Assembly: GCA_902791475.1 (NCBI GenBank)
Contig: CADAWC010000033.1
Coordinates: 1 to 38,640, forward strand
DNA: 38,640 nt
Origin: Fibrobacter succinogenes
GTDB lineage: Bacteria > Fibrobacterota > Fibrobacteria > Fibrobacterales > Fibrobacteraceae
Reading direction: 5' to 3'
Of the stretch, positions 29,690-38,218 are shown one piece after another. How positions within the stretch are numbered: the stretch's first letter is position 1; each line of letters opens with the position of its first letter. Made by a program: the position numbers and the translations under genes. Below the pieces are notes generated by a model, which saw only the letters and a program-made list of their open reading frames with translations, made no database searches and was not told where the DNA came from.

Positions 29690-30646
29690 CTATTCCACGC
29701 TAGATTTTAACACGGCGACGGTGTGGCCGATGACTTCGCCTTTTTTGAATGCTTCGTATGCGGCGGTGGCAGAAAGTCTTGCGGATTCGAGAGCTTTTTC
29801 TATTTCAAAAGCGCGGTTGCCGGAATCCTTGACGGAAACGCTTGCAAATGCTTTTTGCAAATTATCGGCGCTGTAGAATCTAAACGGCCCGAGTCCAGCT
29901 TTTTCTTGTGCGGCGTATCCCGAAATCACATCTTCTGGTTCAGCTTGAACTTTCCAGGAGTATGTGAAAATTTCGGAATGGAGTCCTGCCAATTCTCCGA
30001 GCTTGATGAATGCGCTGAGTGGAACGCGCCCGCCGAGCGTGGAATAGACGGCGCCATTTTCTGCCAAGTAATCGCGAGCCTGCTTGAGTGCAAGATAATG
30101 CAAGTCGAGCATTTGCTCGTGAACGAATTCGGGGATTGCTTCTTCGCGCTTTTCCAAGTAATGGCCGCTATTGCGTTTGTCTTCAATCTTTGTGTTGTTT
30201 GCGAGCGGCACGTTGGGGAGGTTCTCGTAAATCACGTCGTAATTTCGCTTGCCGTTTTTGAGCGGCTGCAAAAGATCGCCATCGCCAAATTCAAATTCAA
30301 AGTCGTTGCTTTTTAAATTGTTCCTAACGTTCTGTGCAGCGGCGGCGACAACGCTTCTTTGCAAATCCGTGAAGCCAACGCGCTTTGCTCCCAAAAGCTC
30401 AATGCCGGCCAACACGTCAATGCCGGAACCTGTGCCGATGGAAACGAATGAATCAATGTCGTGACCCAATTTTTCGCGAATCAGCTTGAAAGCGGGGGCT
30501 GCAATGTAGGCGACCCAGTCGCTTTTAATGTCTTCTGTTTTCGGCAGGTAGGCGTGATCGGCAACTTCAATAGAGAGGTAATCTTTGATGCGCTTTGTCG
30601 CACCATTTAATGCAAGGTATTTATTGACATCTACAACGATACTCAT
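29690..30646 (-). CDS. Class I SAM-dependent methyltransferase of unknown substrate
   Basis: A 318-residue Rossmann methyltransferase. Motif I is FVSIGTGSGIDVLAGIE (about 67-83), followed by RVGFTDLQRSVVAAAAQN (post-I acidic residue) and YENLPNVPLANN, an NxP-type motif as seen in N- or O-methyltransferases such as HemK/PrmA relatives. An N-terminal helical domain (1-60) and C-terminal AAYEAFKKGEVIGHTVAVLK complete it. Its ATG shares one base with the metY2 stop codon (TAATG), so the two are translationally coupled, and the cupin gene follows after seven bases. Substrate unknown; context suggests a thiol, thioether or sulfur amino acid. Confidence 0.85.
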   Translation of the reverse strand: MSIVVDVNKYLALNGATKRIKDYLSIEVADHAYLPKTEDIKSDWVAYIAAPAFKLIREKLGHDIDSFVSIGTGSGIDVLAGIELLGAKRVGFTDLQRSVVAAAAQNVRNNLKSNDFEFEFGDGDLLQPLKNGKRNYDVIYENLPNVPLANNTKIEDKRNSGHYLEKREEAIPEFVHEQMLDLHYLALKQARDYLAENGAVYSTLGGRVPLSAFIKLGELAGLHSEIFTYSWKVQAEPEDVISGYAAQEKAGLGPFRFYSADNLQKAFASVSVKDSGNRAFEIEKALESARLSATAAYEAFKKGEVIGHTVAVLKSSVE

Positions 30647-32001
30647 TACTTACCGCCTTTGGTGCTTGCTGCAATAGCTTGTTCAAAGTCAGCGATGATG
30701 TCGCGCGGGTCTTCGATGCCTACGGATACGCGGATCATATCTTCGGGGATGCCTGCAGCGAGTCTGTCCTTCGGCGAAAGCTGCGAATGGGTGCTTGTTG
30801 CCGGGTGCAAAACGCTTGTGCGGGCGTCACCAACATGAACGACGAGGGCTGCGACTTTCAAAGCTTTGACAAACGAGCGGATGGCAGCTCTGCCACCTTT
30901 GAGGCCGAAGGTGAGCACGCCGCTGCCGCCTTGGTAATCAAAGTATTTGCGGATGCGCTTAAAATATGGGCTAGATTTGAGTCCCGGATAGCTGACCCAA
31001 TTCACGGCCGGATGCTTGGACAAAAATTCAGCCAATGCGAGGGCGTTGTTGCTGTGCTGCGGCATTCGCAAGTGGAGCGTTTCAAGACCCAAATTCAAAA
31101 GGAATGCGTTGAACGGACTTAATGCGGCGCCGTAATCGCGCAAGAATTGAGCGCGAGCTTTCGCGATAAATGCGGCACGTCCAAATTTTTGAGTATAGGA
31201 GGTGTTTGCGTATTGAGCGTCCGGTTCCACGAGGTCTGGGAACTTACCGTTTTCCCAGTTGTAATTGCCACCGTCAATGACGACACCGCCGAGCGCAACG
31301 GCGTGACCGTCGATGTACTTTGTGGCGGAATGGATGACAACGTTTGCGCCGAGTTTCAAAGGTTTCACGAGGAATGGCGTTGCGAGCGTGTTATCTACGA
31401 GGAAGGGAATGTCAAATTCCTTGGCGAGTTTGGAAAACTTTTCAAAGTCCAAAATGCCCAAGGCGGGGTTGCCAATCGTTTCGCCGAAAATGAGCTTGGT
31501 GTTCGGGCGGAAAGCTTTGCGGAGTTTTGCGATGGAATGTTCCGGGTCGATGAACGTCGTTTCTATGCCGAGCTTGGAAAGTCTCACGCTGAGCAATGTG
31601 TAGCTGCCGCCGTAAATGGTTTTGCTTGCAACAATGTGGTCGCCTGCTTTCACGAGGTTCGAAATTGCGAGAAGGACTGCGGCTTGCCCCGATGCGGTTG
31701 CAACGGCACCCACGCCGCCTTCGAGCTCTGTAATCTTGCTTTCAAAAGCCGCAACGGTCGGGTTTCCCGTGCGGGTGTATTTATTGCCTGATTGCTTGAG
31801 CGCAAAGAGACGTTCCACTTCGTCAACGTCTTCGTACTTGTAAGTCGTGGACTGGAAAATCGGGAGTACGCGCGGCTCGCCAATTTTGGGTTTCCATCCT
31901 GCCTGTAAACACTTTGTTGCAAAATTCCATGTGCTCGGATCGGTAACGTTAGCGGTTTTTTTTGCAGATTCAATTTTCTTTTTTGATATATTCTTTGTCA
32001 T
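30646..32001 (-). CDS. O-acetylhomoserine sulfhydrylase-type PLP enzyme 2 (MetY-like)
   Basis: A 451-residue gamma-family Cys/Met PLP enzyme. Motifs: TRTGNPTVAAFESKI, ATASGQAAVLLAI, IYGGSYTLLSV, ETIGNPALGI, VDNTLATPFLVKPL, and the PLP Lys in VIHSATKYIDGH (Lys228). The C-terminus DMIRVSVGIEDPRDIIADF is standard. A Lys-rich N-terminal extension of about 20 residues (TKNISKKKIESAKK) is unusual. The start at 32001 is chosen because AGAGGAG lies upstream; an ATG seven codons earlier lacks one. It heads an operon with a methyltransferase and a DMSP-lyase-like cupin behind regulon site d. It may use sulfide or methanethiol; a second MetY with distinct partners suggests a distinct sulfur substrate. 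Confidence 0.88.
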   Translation of the reverse strand: MTKNISKKKIESAKKTANVTDPSTWNFATKCLQAGWKPKIGEPRVLPIFQSTTYKYEDVDEVERLFALKQSGNKYTRTGNPTVAAFESKITELEGGVGAVATASGQAAVLLAISNLVKAGDHIVASKTIYGGSYTLLSVRLSKLGIETTFIDPEHSIAKLRKAFRPNTKLIFGETIGNPALGILDFEKFSKLAKEFDIPFLVDNTLATPFLVKPLKLGANVVIHSATKYIDGHAVALGGVVIDGGNYNWENGKFPDLVEPDAQYANTSYTQKFGRAAFIAKARAQFLRDYGAALSPFNAFLLNLGLETLHLRMPQHSNNALALAEFLSKHPAVNWVSYPGLKSSPYFKRIRKYFDYQGGSGVLTFGLKGGRAAIRSFVKALKVAALVVHVGDARTSVLHPATSTHSQLSPKDRLAAGIPEDMIRVSVGIEDPRDIIADFEQAIAASTKGGK

Positions 32002-32059
32002 TTTAAAACTCCTCTTTAGCAAAATATTTGCTCTTGAATAATCTTATTTGTACGGCGAA

Positions 32060-32089
32060 AATATAGAACACAGCTATTACCTTGTCCAA
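32060..32089 (-). promoter_or_regulatory. Sulfur-regulon promoter, site d (metY2 operon)
   Basis: Minus strand TTGGAC (32089-32084), 18-bp spacer ending GTGTTC, TATATT (32065-32060), within TTAAGTATTGGACAA. Confidence 0.78.
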
Positions 32090-32264
32090 TACTTAATTAA
32101 TATTGTGTATAATAGAATTAATTTATTAGTAATTTGGTGTGCACGGGGTGTCTATTGAAATAAGCAATTATCAGTAATTAGAAAAACTTATAGCACGCCG
32201 CATTTTGCTTTATGACGCGCAAAAATCCGTGGGCGAATGCTGTCAATCATCCCCATAAAATTCT

Positions 32265-32270
32265 TATATT
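32265..32270 (+). promoter_or_regulatory. -10 box of a leaderless HD-domain gene
   Basis: TATATT ends seven bases before the ATG at 32278, and no ribosome site is present. The best -35 upstream is CTGTCA (weak, 19-bp spacer). Confidence 0.45.
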
Positions 32271-32277
32271 TCGAGAC

Positions 32278-32841
32278 ATGGCATTATCAGCAAATATTAC
32301 ACGCGAAGGAGCGCTTGAACTCCTTAAGAAATACAATAAGGATCCGTTCCACCTTGAACATGGTGAAATCGTAGAAAATACGATGCGTTACTTTGCTCGT
32401 GAACTAGGTTACGGCGAAGACGAAGAATTCTGGGGAATTGTCGGTCTCTTGCACGATCTTGATTTTGAATTGTGGCCAGAACAGCATTGCATCAAGGAAC
32501 GCGAATTGATGCAAGAGGCGGGCCTTTCGGAAGAGCTGATTCACGCGACAACGAGCCACGGCTGGAGTATAACAGTTGATGTCAAGCCAGAACATGAAAT
32601 GGAAAAAGTGCTATATGCCGTTGATGAACTCACGGGCTTGATTGGTGCGGTCGTTTTGATGCGTCCGTCCAAGAGTGTGCAGGATTTGGAACTGAAATCC
32701 GTCTTGAAAAAATACAAGTCCCCGAAATTTGCGGCAGGCTGCTCTCGCGAAGTCATTGAACGCGGCGCAAACTTGCTCGGCTGGGAACTGAACGACCTTA
32801 TTTCGCGCACGATTGCTGCGCTGAAGACTTTCAGGCCGTGA
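32278..32841 (+). CDS. HD-domain phosphohydrolase-like protein
   Basis: A 187-residue cytoplasmic HD-superfamily protein: His28 in PFHLEHGEIVENTMRYFA, the HD doublet in VGLLHDLDFELWPEQH (His59-Asp60), a further His in HATTSHGWS, and Asp in YAVDELTGLIGAV. These are the metal ligands of HD hydrolases, which act on nucleotides or related phosphoesters. The domain follows the HDIG-type small family often annotated 'hydrolase'; substrate unknown. The frame opens upstream, but MALSANITREGALELL at 32278 is the natural start. It is divergent from the metY2 operon and not obviously part of the sulfur system. Confidence 0.85.
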   Translation: MALSANITREGALELLKKYNKDPFHLEHGEIVENTMRYFARELGYGEDEEFWGIVGLLHDLDFELWPEQHCIKERELMQEAGLSEELIHATTSHGWSITVDVKPEHEMEKVLYAVDELTGLIGAVVLMRPSKSVQDLELKSVLKKYKSPKFAAGCSREVIERGANLLGWELNDLISRTIAALKTFRP

Positions 32842-32902
32842 TTTTTACGCCTTCAACGCCCAAAATGGAAAGCCCGCTGTACTGAAAAGTCTTGGCAAGT
32901 AA

Positions 32903-32924
32903 CGCTCCGAAAAAAATCGGAGCG
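32903..32924. terminator. Bidirectional terminator between HD gene and cysA
   Basis: CGCTCCGA (32903-32910) pairs with TCGGAGCG (32917-32924) with an A-rich loop, serving the convergent ends. The minus-strand U-run is imperfect. Confidence 0.7.
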
Positions 32925-32951
32925 TCTTGTGTTTTTGGTTGTTTTGGATTG

Positions 32952-34010
32952 CTAAATGACGACGATTGGTTCGCGAATAGATTTGTTTTCGAGTAAGAAC
33001 GCGTAGTTGCCTACGGTCACAAAGAGACGGTAAATGAATACATCGACTTTTTCGCCAACGGAAATACTAGGCTCGTCGAAAGAGCGGCGCGCGGTAAGCG
33101 TTTCTCCGTTGACGAGTACTGTAATCTCAATGCCACTCCCGCGGAATGCGACGTCTGTCACGACGCCTTCTTCGGCAGAATTCTTGAATTTTTGAACTTC
33201 GTTTTTCTTGGTGACCTTGACAAATTCAGGGCGGACTATCGCTTGGTCAACATTCGGGATTGTGTCAAAGCTGTGGAACTTGTTGTAATCTTTAAAAATG
33301 CTTGGTTGTCCAAAGAACGAGGCTACAAAAGCGGTTTTGGGCTTGCTGTAAACATCTAGTGGCTTGCCGATTTGATCGATGCGTCCTTTGTTTGTGATGA
33401 TGATTTCGTCGGCGACTTCGATGGCTTCGTCCTGGTCATGGGTCACGAAAATACTTGTGACACCGAGCTTTGCAATCATCTCTTTGAGCCAGTGGCGCAG
33501 TTCTTGGCGGACTTTCGCATCGATGGCGGCGAATGGCTCGTCAAGCAAAAGTAACTGTGGATTTGGCGCGAGGGCGCGTGCAAATGCGACACGTTGGCGC
33601 TGGCCGCCCGAAAGTTGGCTCGGGTAGCGGTTTTCGAGACCTTCAAGGCCAATGAGCTTTACCAGTTCGGCGACGCGTTCCTTGATTTCGTTTTCGGATT
33701 TCTTGAGCACGCGAAGGCCAAATGCAATGTTTTCGAAAACGGTCATGTAGCGGAATAGCGCATAGCTTTGGAACACAAAGCCGATGCCGCGCTTGCTTGC
33801 TGGGACGTTGTTGATGACTTTTCCGTCGATGATTATTTCTCCGCTATCGGGGTTTTCAAGTCCTGCAATCATGCGGAGTATGGTCGTTTTTCCGGAACCG
33901 CTCGGACCCAGGAGGCCGATGAGTTTGCCTTTTTCGATGCCGAAAGAAACGTTGTCTGATGCCTTGAAATTGCCAAAGTGTTTGTTGATGTTTTTTAATT
34001 CTACGTACAT
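32952..34010 (-). CDS. cysA: Sulfate/thiosulfate ABC transporter ATP-binding protein
   Basis: Energises sulfate import. 352 residues: Walker A GPSGSGKTT (35-43), Q-loop FVFQSYALF, signature LSGGQRQRVAFARAL, Walker B LLLLDEPFAAIDAK, and the switch His in IFVTHDQDEAIE; then a C-terminal TOBE-type regulatory domain (240-352). GQPSIFKDYNKFH after the core is typical of CysA. AGGAG precedes ATG 34010, and it follows cysW by 11 bp. Third gene of cysT-cysW-cysA under regulon site e. Confidence 0.95.
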   Translation of the reverse strand: MYVELKNINKHFGNFKASDNVSFGIEKGKLIGLLGPSGSGKTTILRMIAGLENPDSGEIIIDGKVINNVPASKRGIGFVFQSYALFRYMTVFENIAFGLRVLKKSENEIKERVAELVKLIGLEGLENRYPSQLSGGQRQRVAFARALAPNPQLLLLDEPFAAIDAKVRQELRHWLKEMIAKLGVTSIFVTHDQDEAIEVADEIIITNKGRIDQIGKPLDVYSKPKTAFVASFFGQPSIFKDYNKFHSFDTIPNVDQAIVRPEFVKVTKKNEVQKFKNSAEEGVVTDVAFRGSGIEITVLVNGETLTARRSFDEPSISVGEKVDVFIYRLFVTVGNYAFLLENKSIREPIVVI

Positions 34011-34021
34011 AAAAACTCCTA

Positions 34022-34843
34022 TTATATTTTCTTTCGACCTCTATATTCAATCACACTTCGTGCAATCAAAATGACAATGGCGAGCATCACAAGGATTGAC
34101 GAAACTGCAAATGCGGGCACATACTGGAATTCGTTGAAGAGAATTTCTACGTGCAAGGGTAGGGTGTTCGTCTTTCCGCGCAAGTGCCCGGAGATGACCG
34201 AAACAGCGCCGAATTCACCCATGGCACGGGCGGCGCAGAGCACCACGCCGTACAGAAAAGCCCATTTGATATGCGGAAATGTGATTTTGCGGAAAATGGT
34301 CCAGCCTTTAGCGCCCATCAGCGCAGCGGCCTCTTCTTCATCGTTCCCGCGGGCTTCGAGCACGGGAATCAGTTCTCGCGAAATGAACGGGAAAGTGACA
34401 AAGATTGTCGCAAGTACAATGCCCGGCACCGCAAAGACAATCTTGATGTCCCAATCCTGCAGCAACGGGTAAATGGGGCTTTGGCGTCCGAAGGTGAGCA
34501 AGAAGATAAGACCCGCGATAATCGGTGAAACCGTTACCGGCAAGTCAATCAATGTCGTAAGGATTTTTTTGCCTTTGAATTGGAACTTGGTGAGTGACCA
34601 TGCTGCGCTCAAGCCGAAAACGGTGTTGATGATGACCGCAAGTAAAGTCGCTTCGAGGGTGAGCCAAATGGCTTTGGTGGTGTAGTTGTCGCTAACAGCC
34701 TTTGCATAAATGTCAAATCCTTGCTTGAATGCTTCGGCGATAACTGTAATCAAGGGGAGTAAAAGCATGAGCACCACAAAGGCGATGCTTATGCCAATCA
34801 AGGACCATTTGACAATCTTTGAAGAAGTCGTCTCTTTGTACAT
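34022..34843 (-). CDS. cysW: Sulfate ABC transporter permease CysW
   Basis: A 273-residue inner-membrane permease with six hydrophobic segments. FDIYAKAVSDNYTTKAIWLTL, PVTVSPIIAGLIFLL and the EAA coupling motif EEEAAALMGAKGWTIFRKITFP are CysW features. The ATG at 34843 shares one base with the cysT stop (TGATG), and its ribosome site GGAGG lies inside the cysT end, so the two permeases are translated in a coupled way to form the CysTW heterodimer. Confidence 0.95.
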   Translation of the reverse strand: MYKETTSSKIVKWSLIGISIAFVVLMLLLPLITVIAEAFKQGFDIYAKAVSDNYTTKAIWLTLEATLLAVIINTVFGLSAAWSLTKFQFKGKKILTTLIDLPVTVSPIIAGLIFLLTFGRQSPIYPLLQDWDIKIVFAVPGIVLATIFVTFPFISRELIPVLEARGNDEEEAAALMGAKGWTIFRKITFPHIKWAFLYGVVLCAARAMGEFGAVSVISGHLRGKTNTLPLHVEILFNEFQYVPAFAVSSILVMLAIVILIARSVIEYRGRKKI

Positions 34844-35676
34844 CAAGCGCCTCCTTTCAGAATTTTGGTATTTCTTGTTTGTATTAAGTTCACGAGGAAA
34901 AGCGTTACAAACGAGGCTACGAGCATGACAAGCGCAATTGTCGTCGCACTCGCGTAATCGTATTCCTGCAATTCGGACATGATGATTAACGGTGCAATTT
35001 CTGTTTCGAATGGCTTGTTGCCTGCGATGAAAACGACGCTGCCATATTCACCGAGGCAACGCCCGAACGCAAGTCCGAATCCCGTCAATGCGGCAGGTAC
35101 GATTTCCGGAAAAATCACTTTCCAGAAAATGCGGCTTCGTGAAGCTCCCAAAACGCCTGCAGCTTCTTCGTAAGCGGGGTCCAACTTTTCGAGCACGGGC
35201 TGTACAGCACGTACCACAAATGGAATGCCGATAAACACGAGCGCAACCGTAATGCCGATTTGCGTAAAGGCAATTTTGATGCCGAATTTTGCAAAAAATC
35301 CGCCCACAAGGCCTGTATCTGCTGTGAGTGCCGTAAGAGCGATGCCTGCTACAGCCGTCGGGAGGGCAAACGGGAGCTCAATCATGCCGTCGATCAGTCG
35401 CTTGCACGGGAACGTGTATTTCACAAGCACCCACGCAAGAATGATGCCCATTACTGCATTGATGAATGATGCGATAAATGCAGTTGTAAAACTCACACGA
35501 AAGCTAGAGAGCACTCGGTCACGCGTAATGGTCTCTATAATTTCGTCAAAACTCATTTGCGCCGTAAACACCACAAGCGATGCAAGCGGAATGAGCACGA
35601 CAACGCCCAAAATGGCGAGCGTGATGCCTGTAGTAAGGCCGAAACCTGGTATAACACTTCTATTTGTTCTTTTCAT
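34843..35676 (-). CDS. cysT: Sulfate ABC transporter permease CysT (CysU)
   Basis: A 277-residue permease with six membrane segments: GITLAILGVVVLIPLASL, ITRDRVLSSFRVSFTTAFIAS, ELPFALPTAVAGIALTAL, the EAA motif DPAYEEAAGVLGASRSRIFWKVIFP, and a C-terminal pair. The frame starts at 35688, but that codon lies in the -10 box of the promoter, so ATG 35676 is the earliest start that can be transcribed. That leaves about five bases of leader and no Shine-Dalgarno; leaderless translation is likely. First gene of cysTWA. Confidence 0.95.
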   Translation of the reverse strand: MKRTNRSVIPGFGLTTGITLAILGVVVLIPLASLVVFTAQMSFDEIIETITRDRVLSSFRVSFTTAFIASFINAVMGIILAWVLVKYTFPCKRLIDGMIELPFALPTAVAGIALTALTADTGLVGGFFAKFGIKIAFTQIGITVALVFIGIPFVVRAVQPVLEKLDPAYEEAAGVLGASRSRIFWKVIFPEIVPAALTGFGLAFGRCLGEYGSVVFIAGNKPFETEIAPLIIMSELQEYDYASATTIALVMLVASFVTLFLVNLIQTRNTKILKGGA

Positions 35677-35687
35677 AATTGGGCTCA

Positions 35688-35717
35688 AATATAGAACGCA
35701 CTTTTCAGCCTGTCCAA
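35688..35717 (-). promoter_or_regulatory. Sulfur-regulon promoter, site e (cysTWA)
   Basis: Minus strand TTGGAC (35717-35712), 18-bp spacer ending GCGTTC, TATATT (35693-35688). The ATG of cysT is 12 bases from the end of the -10. Confidence 0.8.
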
Positions 35718-35788
35718 TATTTTATTTCTAGCGTCTGTTATTAAATTTTTTTATAATAGATAAAGTAATTGCCTGATTATATGAAAAA

Positions 35789-35812
35789 TCCTCGCCTGTT
35801 TGTGAGCGAGGA
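35789..35812 (-). terminator. Terminator after sulfate-binding protein 2
   Basis: Minus-strand TCCTCGC (35812-35806) pairs with GCGAGGA (35795-35789), followed by UUUUU. It separates porin-sbp2 from cysTWA. Confidence 0.8.
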
Positions 35813-35831
35813 CTGTTTCTATGGAGATGGA

Positions 35832-36854
35832 TTACTTCTTTTCGTAAATCTGGTCGAAAATGCCACCGTTGGAGAAGTGCGTTTTTTGAGCCTTGTCCCA
35901 ACCGCCGAAGTAGCTGATGTCAATCAGGTTTACGTTTTGGTCAAATTCCTTGTACTGGTCAAGAATGGCCTTGTTGGAAGGACGGTAGTGGTTCTTAGCT
36001 GCAATGTGCTGGCCTTCGTCGCTGTAGAGAAAGTTCAGGTATTCGGTGGCAAGTTCGCGGGTGCCGCGCTTGTCAACAACCTTGTCTACAATTGCGACAG
36101 ACGGTTCTGCCAAGATGCTTACGCTAGGGATGACGATTTCGTAGTCCTTGGGGTAATCCTTGAGTGAGAGGAATGCTTCGTTTTCCCAAGCGAGCAAAAC
36201 ATCGCCCTGGCCGTTTTCGATGAATGTCGTCGTAGAGCCGCGAGCGCCAGAAGCGAGTACGAGCACGTTCTTGTAGAGCTTCTTCACGAATTCCTTGACC
36301 TTGGCTTCGTCGCCGTTGTACTGCTTTTCGGCCCATGCCCAAGCGGCGAGATAGTTCCAGCGTGCGCCACCAGAAGTTTTCGGGTTCGGCGTGATGACTC
36401 CGATGCCGTCTTTGACGAGGTCGCCCCAGTCCTTGAGATTCTTCGGGTTACCCTTGCGAACGAGGAAGACGATGGTGGAGGTGTAAGGAGCGCTGTTCAG
36501 CGGAAATTCCTTGACCCAGCCATCTTCGATAAGGCCTGCGTCGCGCACAGCGTTCACGTCATATTCGAGAGCTAGTGTTACAACGTCTGCTTCGAGGCCG
36601 TTGGCGACTTCCAAAGCCTGCTTGCCGGAACCGCCATGGGACTGCGTGATTTCTACATCCTTGCCAGTCTTTTCTTTCCAGTGCTTTGCAAAGACCTGGT
36701 TGTAGTTGGCGTAGAGTTCACGCGTCGGGTCGTAAGACACGTTGGTGAGGGTCTGCTTTTCAGCGGATGCGGCCTTTTCTTCGGAAGAAGAGCAGGCGGT
36801 GAAAGCGAGGGAGAGGAGTGCGATGGACGCAATTGTGATTTTCTTGAAATTCAT
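35832..36854 (-). CDS. sbp: Sulfate-binding lipoprotein, paralogue 2
   Basis: A 340-residue lipoprotein (lipobox LAFTAC, Cys21) of the sulfate-binding family and likely receptor for CysTWA next door. It has the standard ligand loop [15 protein letters not shown] (Ser72), [64 protein letters not shown] and [16 protein letters not shown]. It is clearly a duplicate of the gene at 25568-26593; most of the mature sequence is identical or conservative, with the Ser/Phe difference in the ligand loop the most striking. AGAGG precedes the ATG. It lies 124 bp after the porin gene, beyond a terminator hairpin, so partial read-through from site f is expected. Confidence 0.95.
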   Translation of the reverse strand: MNFKKITIASIALLSLAFTACSSSEEKAASAEKQTLTNVSYDPTRELYANYNQVFAKHWKEKTGKDVEITQSHGGSGKQALEVANGLEADVVTLALEYDVNAVRDAGLIEDGWVKEFPLNSAPYTSTIVFLVRKGNPKNLKDWGDLVKDGIGVITPNPKTSGGARWNYLAAWAWAEKQYNGDEAKVKEFVKKLYKNVLVLASGARGSTTTFIENGQGDVLLAWENEAFLSLKDYPKDYEIVIPSVSILAEPSVAIVDKVVDKRGTRELATEYLNFLYSDEGQHIAAKNHYRPSNKAILDQYKEFDQNVNLIDISYFGGWDKAQKTHFSNGGIFDQIYEKK

Positions 36855-36904
36855 GTTATGTACCTCTTTGTTTAAATTTTTGATGTTTGGTGTTTTGTTT
36901 TAAA

Positions 36905-36960
36905 AGAAACGCCCCCAGCAATGATGGATCAAAGAAGCTGTTATGCTGCGCTGAGGGCGC
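36905..36960 (-). terminator. Terminator after the porin gene
   Basis: Minus-strand CGCCCTCAGC (36959-36950) pairs with GCTGGGGGCG (36919-36910) with one mismatch and a long loop, followed by UUUCUUUU. A leaky stop between porin and sbp2 is plausible. Confidence 0.7.
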
Positions 36961-36978
36961 TCGGGGATGTGCTAAGTT

Positions 36979-37998
36979 TTATTTGAGCGATGCAGTGAAT
37001 CGTGCGGCAAGAGCAACGTCAGAAGCCTTCTTTTCACTATAGACGTTCACCTGGATTTTAGAATAATCGTTGATTTTCTTGATGAAGCTTACGGTCCATG
37101 CGATTCCATCGGCACCGGCCTGCAATTCGTCTCGGTTAGAGAGGTATTCCAATTCTGCGTACAGATTGCTCAAGAAACCTGCGGTCGGAATTTCCAAACC
37201 GACGAAGAACGGAATGTATCGCGAATCCTGAGCGTATTCAGGCTTGATGGCGTTTGCTGCCTTGAGGTTTTCTCCGTCACCAGTTGCGATGAGTGCAGCT
37301 TCACCGTAGAGGCCTAAATTCTTCTGGAAATAATAGCTTGCGCGAGCTGCGGCGCGGTGGGTGAGTTGTGCCGTGTGCTGAATGACGTCAAGGGCGTTTA
37401 CACGGTAAGCTGCGCTGACCTTGGCATCACCAAACTTGAGCGTTTCTTCGAAGCGGATGTAGCCCGTGTTGAACTTTGCATCGTATGTGCCGAGCAAGGC
37501 GTTAAATGTAGAAATGCCTTTTTCAAAGCCGAAAGCGAAAGCGTCGTGCTGGTAATCGCGGGCGAGGAATCCACGCTTGTTGAGGGCGACATCAACATAA
37601 GTACCGAAGTTACCGCCAACACTCCAATCAGTACGAAAACGACCGAATTGAACATTGAACTTGCCGTATTCGGTATCCCACTTGTAGTTGGCATAGTATG
37701 TATCTGCAGAAATCTTGTCGTAGTTCTTGCCTTCAATCGTATTGCCGAAAGCCGGGCTGAAAATGCGCAAGTTAATTACGGCGCTGAGATTTTCAGAGTT
37801 GTACTTTGCACCGATATTTGCACGCAAGAAGGAATTGTCGAGCGTGTTGTCGGCATCGTTGTCGTAAAGTGATTTGATTGCCTGTGCTTGAACATTTCCT
37901 GTGAGCTTAAATGTGCTTTCGTTAGCAGATTCTGCAGCAGAGCAAATGGATGATACCAGTGCTGTTGTAATCAAAATCTTGGATATTGTCTGGTTCAT
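36979..37998 (-). CDS. Outer-membrane beta-barrel (porin-like) of the sulfur regulon
   Basis: A 339-residue exported protein: signal peptide to about residue 21 (ICSAAES), then alternating amphipathic strands with many aromatic and charged residues (AVINLRIFSPAF, YYANYKWDTEYGKFNVQFGRF, KRGFLARDYQHDAFAFGFEKG) and a final strand ...ALAARFTASLK, ending in Lys rather than the usual aromatic residue. It looks like a 14-16 strand porin. No family was recognised with certainty. Being behind site f and before sbp2, it may let sulfate or organosulfur compounds cross the outer membrane. AAGGAG precedes the ATG. Confidence 0.8.
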   Translation of the reverse strand: MNQTISKILITTALVSSICSAAESANESTFKLTGNVQAQAIKSLYDNDADNTLDNSFLRANIGAKYNSENLSAVINLRIFSPAFGNTIEGKNYDKISADTYYANYKWDTEYGKFNVQFGRFRTDWSVGGNFGTYVDVALNKRGFLARDYQHDAFAFGFEKGISTFNALLGTYDAKFNTGYIRFEETLKFGDAKVSAAYRVNALDVIQHTAQLTHRAAARASYYFQKNLGLYGEAALIATGDGENLKAANAIKPEYAQDSRYIPFFVGLEIPTAGFLSNLYAELEYLSNRDELQAGADGIAWTVSFIKKINDYSKIQVNVYSEKKASDVALAARFTASLK

Positions 37999-38056
37999 TC
38001 GTAACTCCTTGTTATTGTTTTTATTGTTGTTGTGTGTTTTGTTTTTTGTGCGGCAA

Positions 38057-38086
38057 AATATAGAACGCGTTTTTCACTTTGTCTAA
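38057..38086 (-). promoter_or_regulatory. Sulfur-regulon promoter, site f (porin-sbp2)
   Basis: Minus strand TTAGAC (38086-38081), 18-bp spacer ending GCGTTC, TATATT (38062-38057). Upstream CAATACCTCAGCATAAAAAT matches sites a and b. Confidence 0.8.
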
Positions 38087-38168
38087 TACTAAATTTTTAT
38101 GCTGAGGTATTGATTTTTGCTATTGTGAAATTTATTTGTAATTTTTAATTATTTTATTTAAAATAAGA

Positions 38169-38193
38169 AATGCTCGACGGTGTGCCGAGCATT
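38169..38193 (-). terminator. Terminator of the right-edge gene
   Basis: AATGCTCG and CGAGCATT arms (38169-38176, 38186-38193), followed on the minus strand by UUCUUAUUUU. Confidence 0.75.
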
Positions 38194-38218
38194 ATGGTGG
38201 TGAAGAAGCAAAAGTGAT

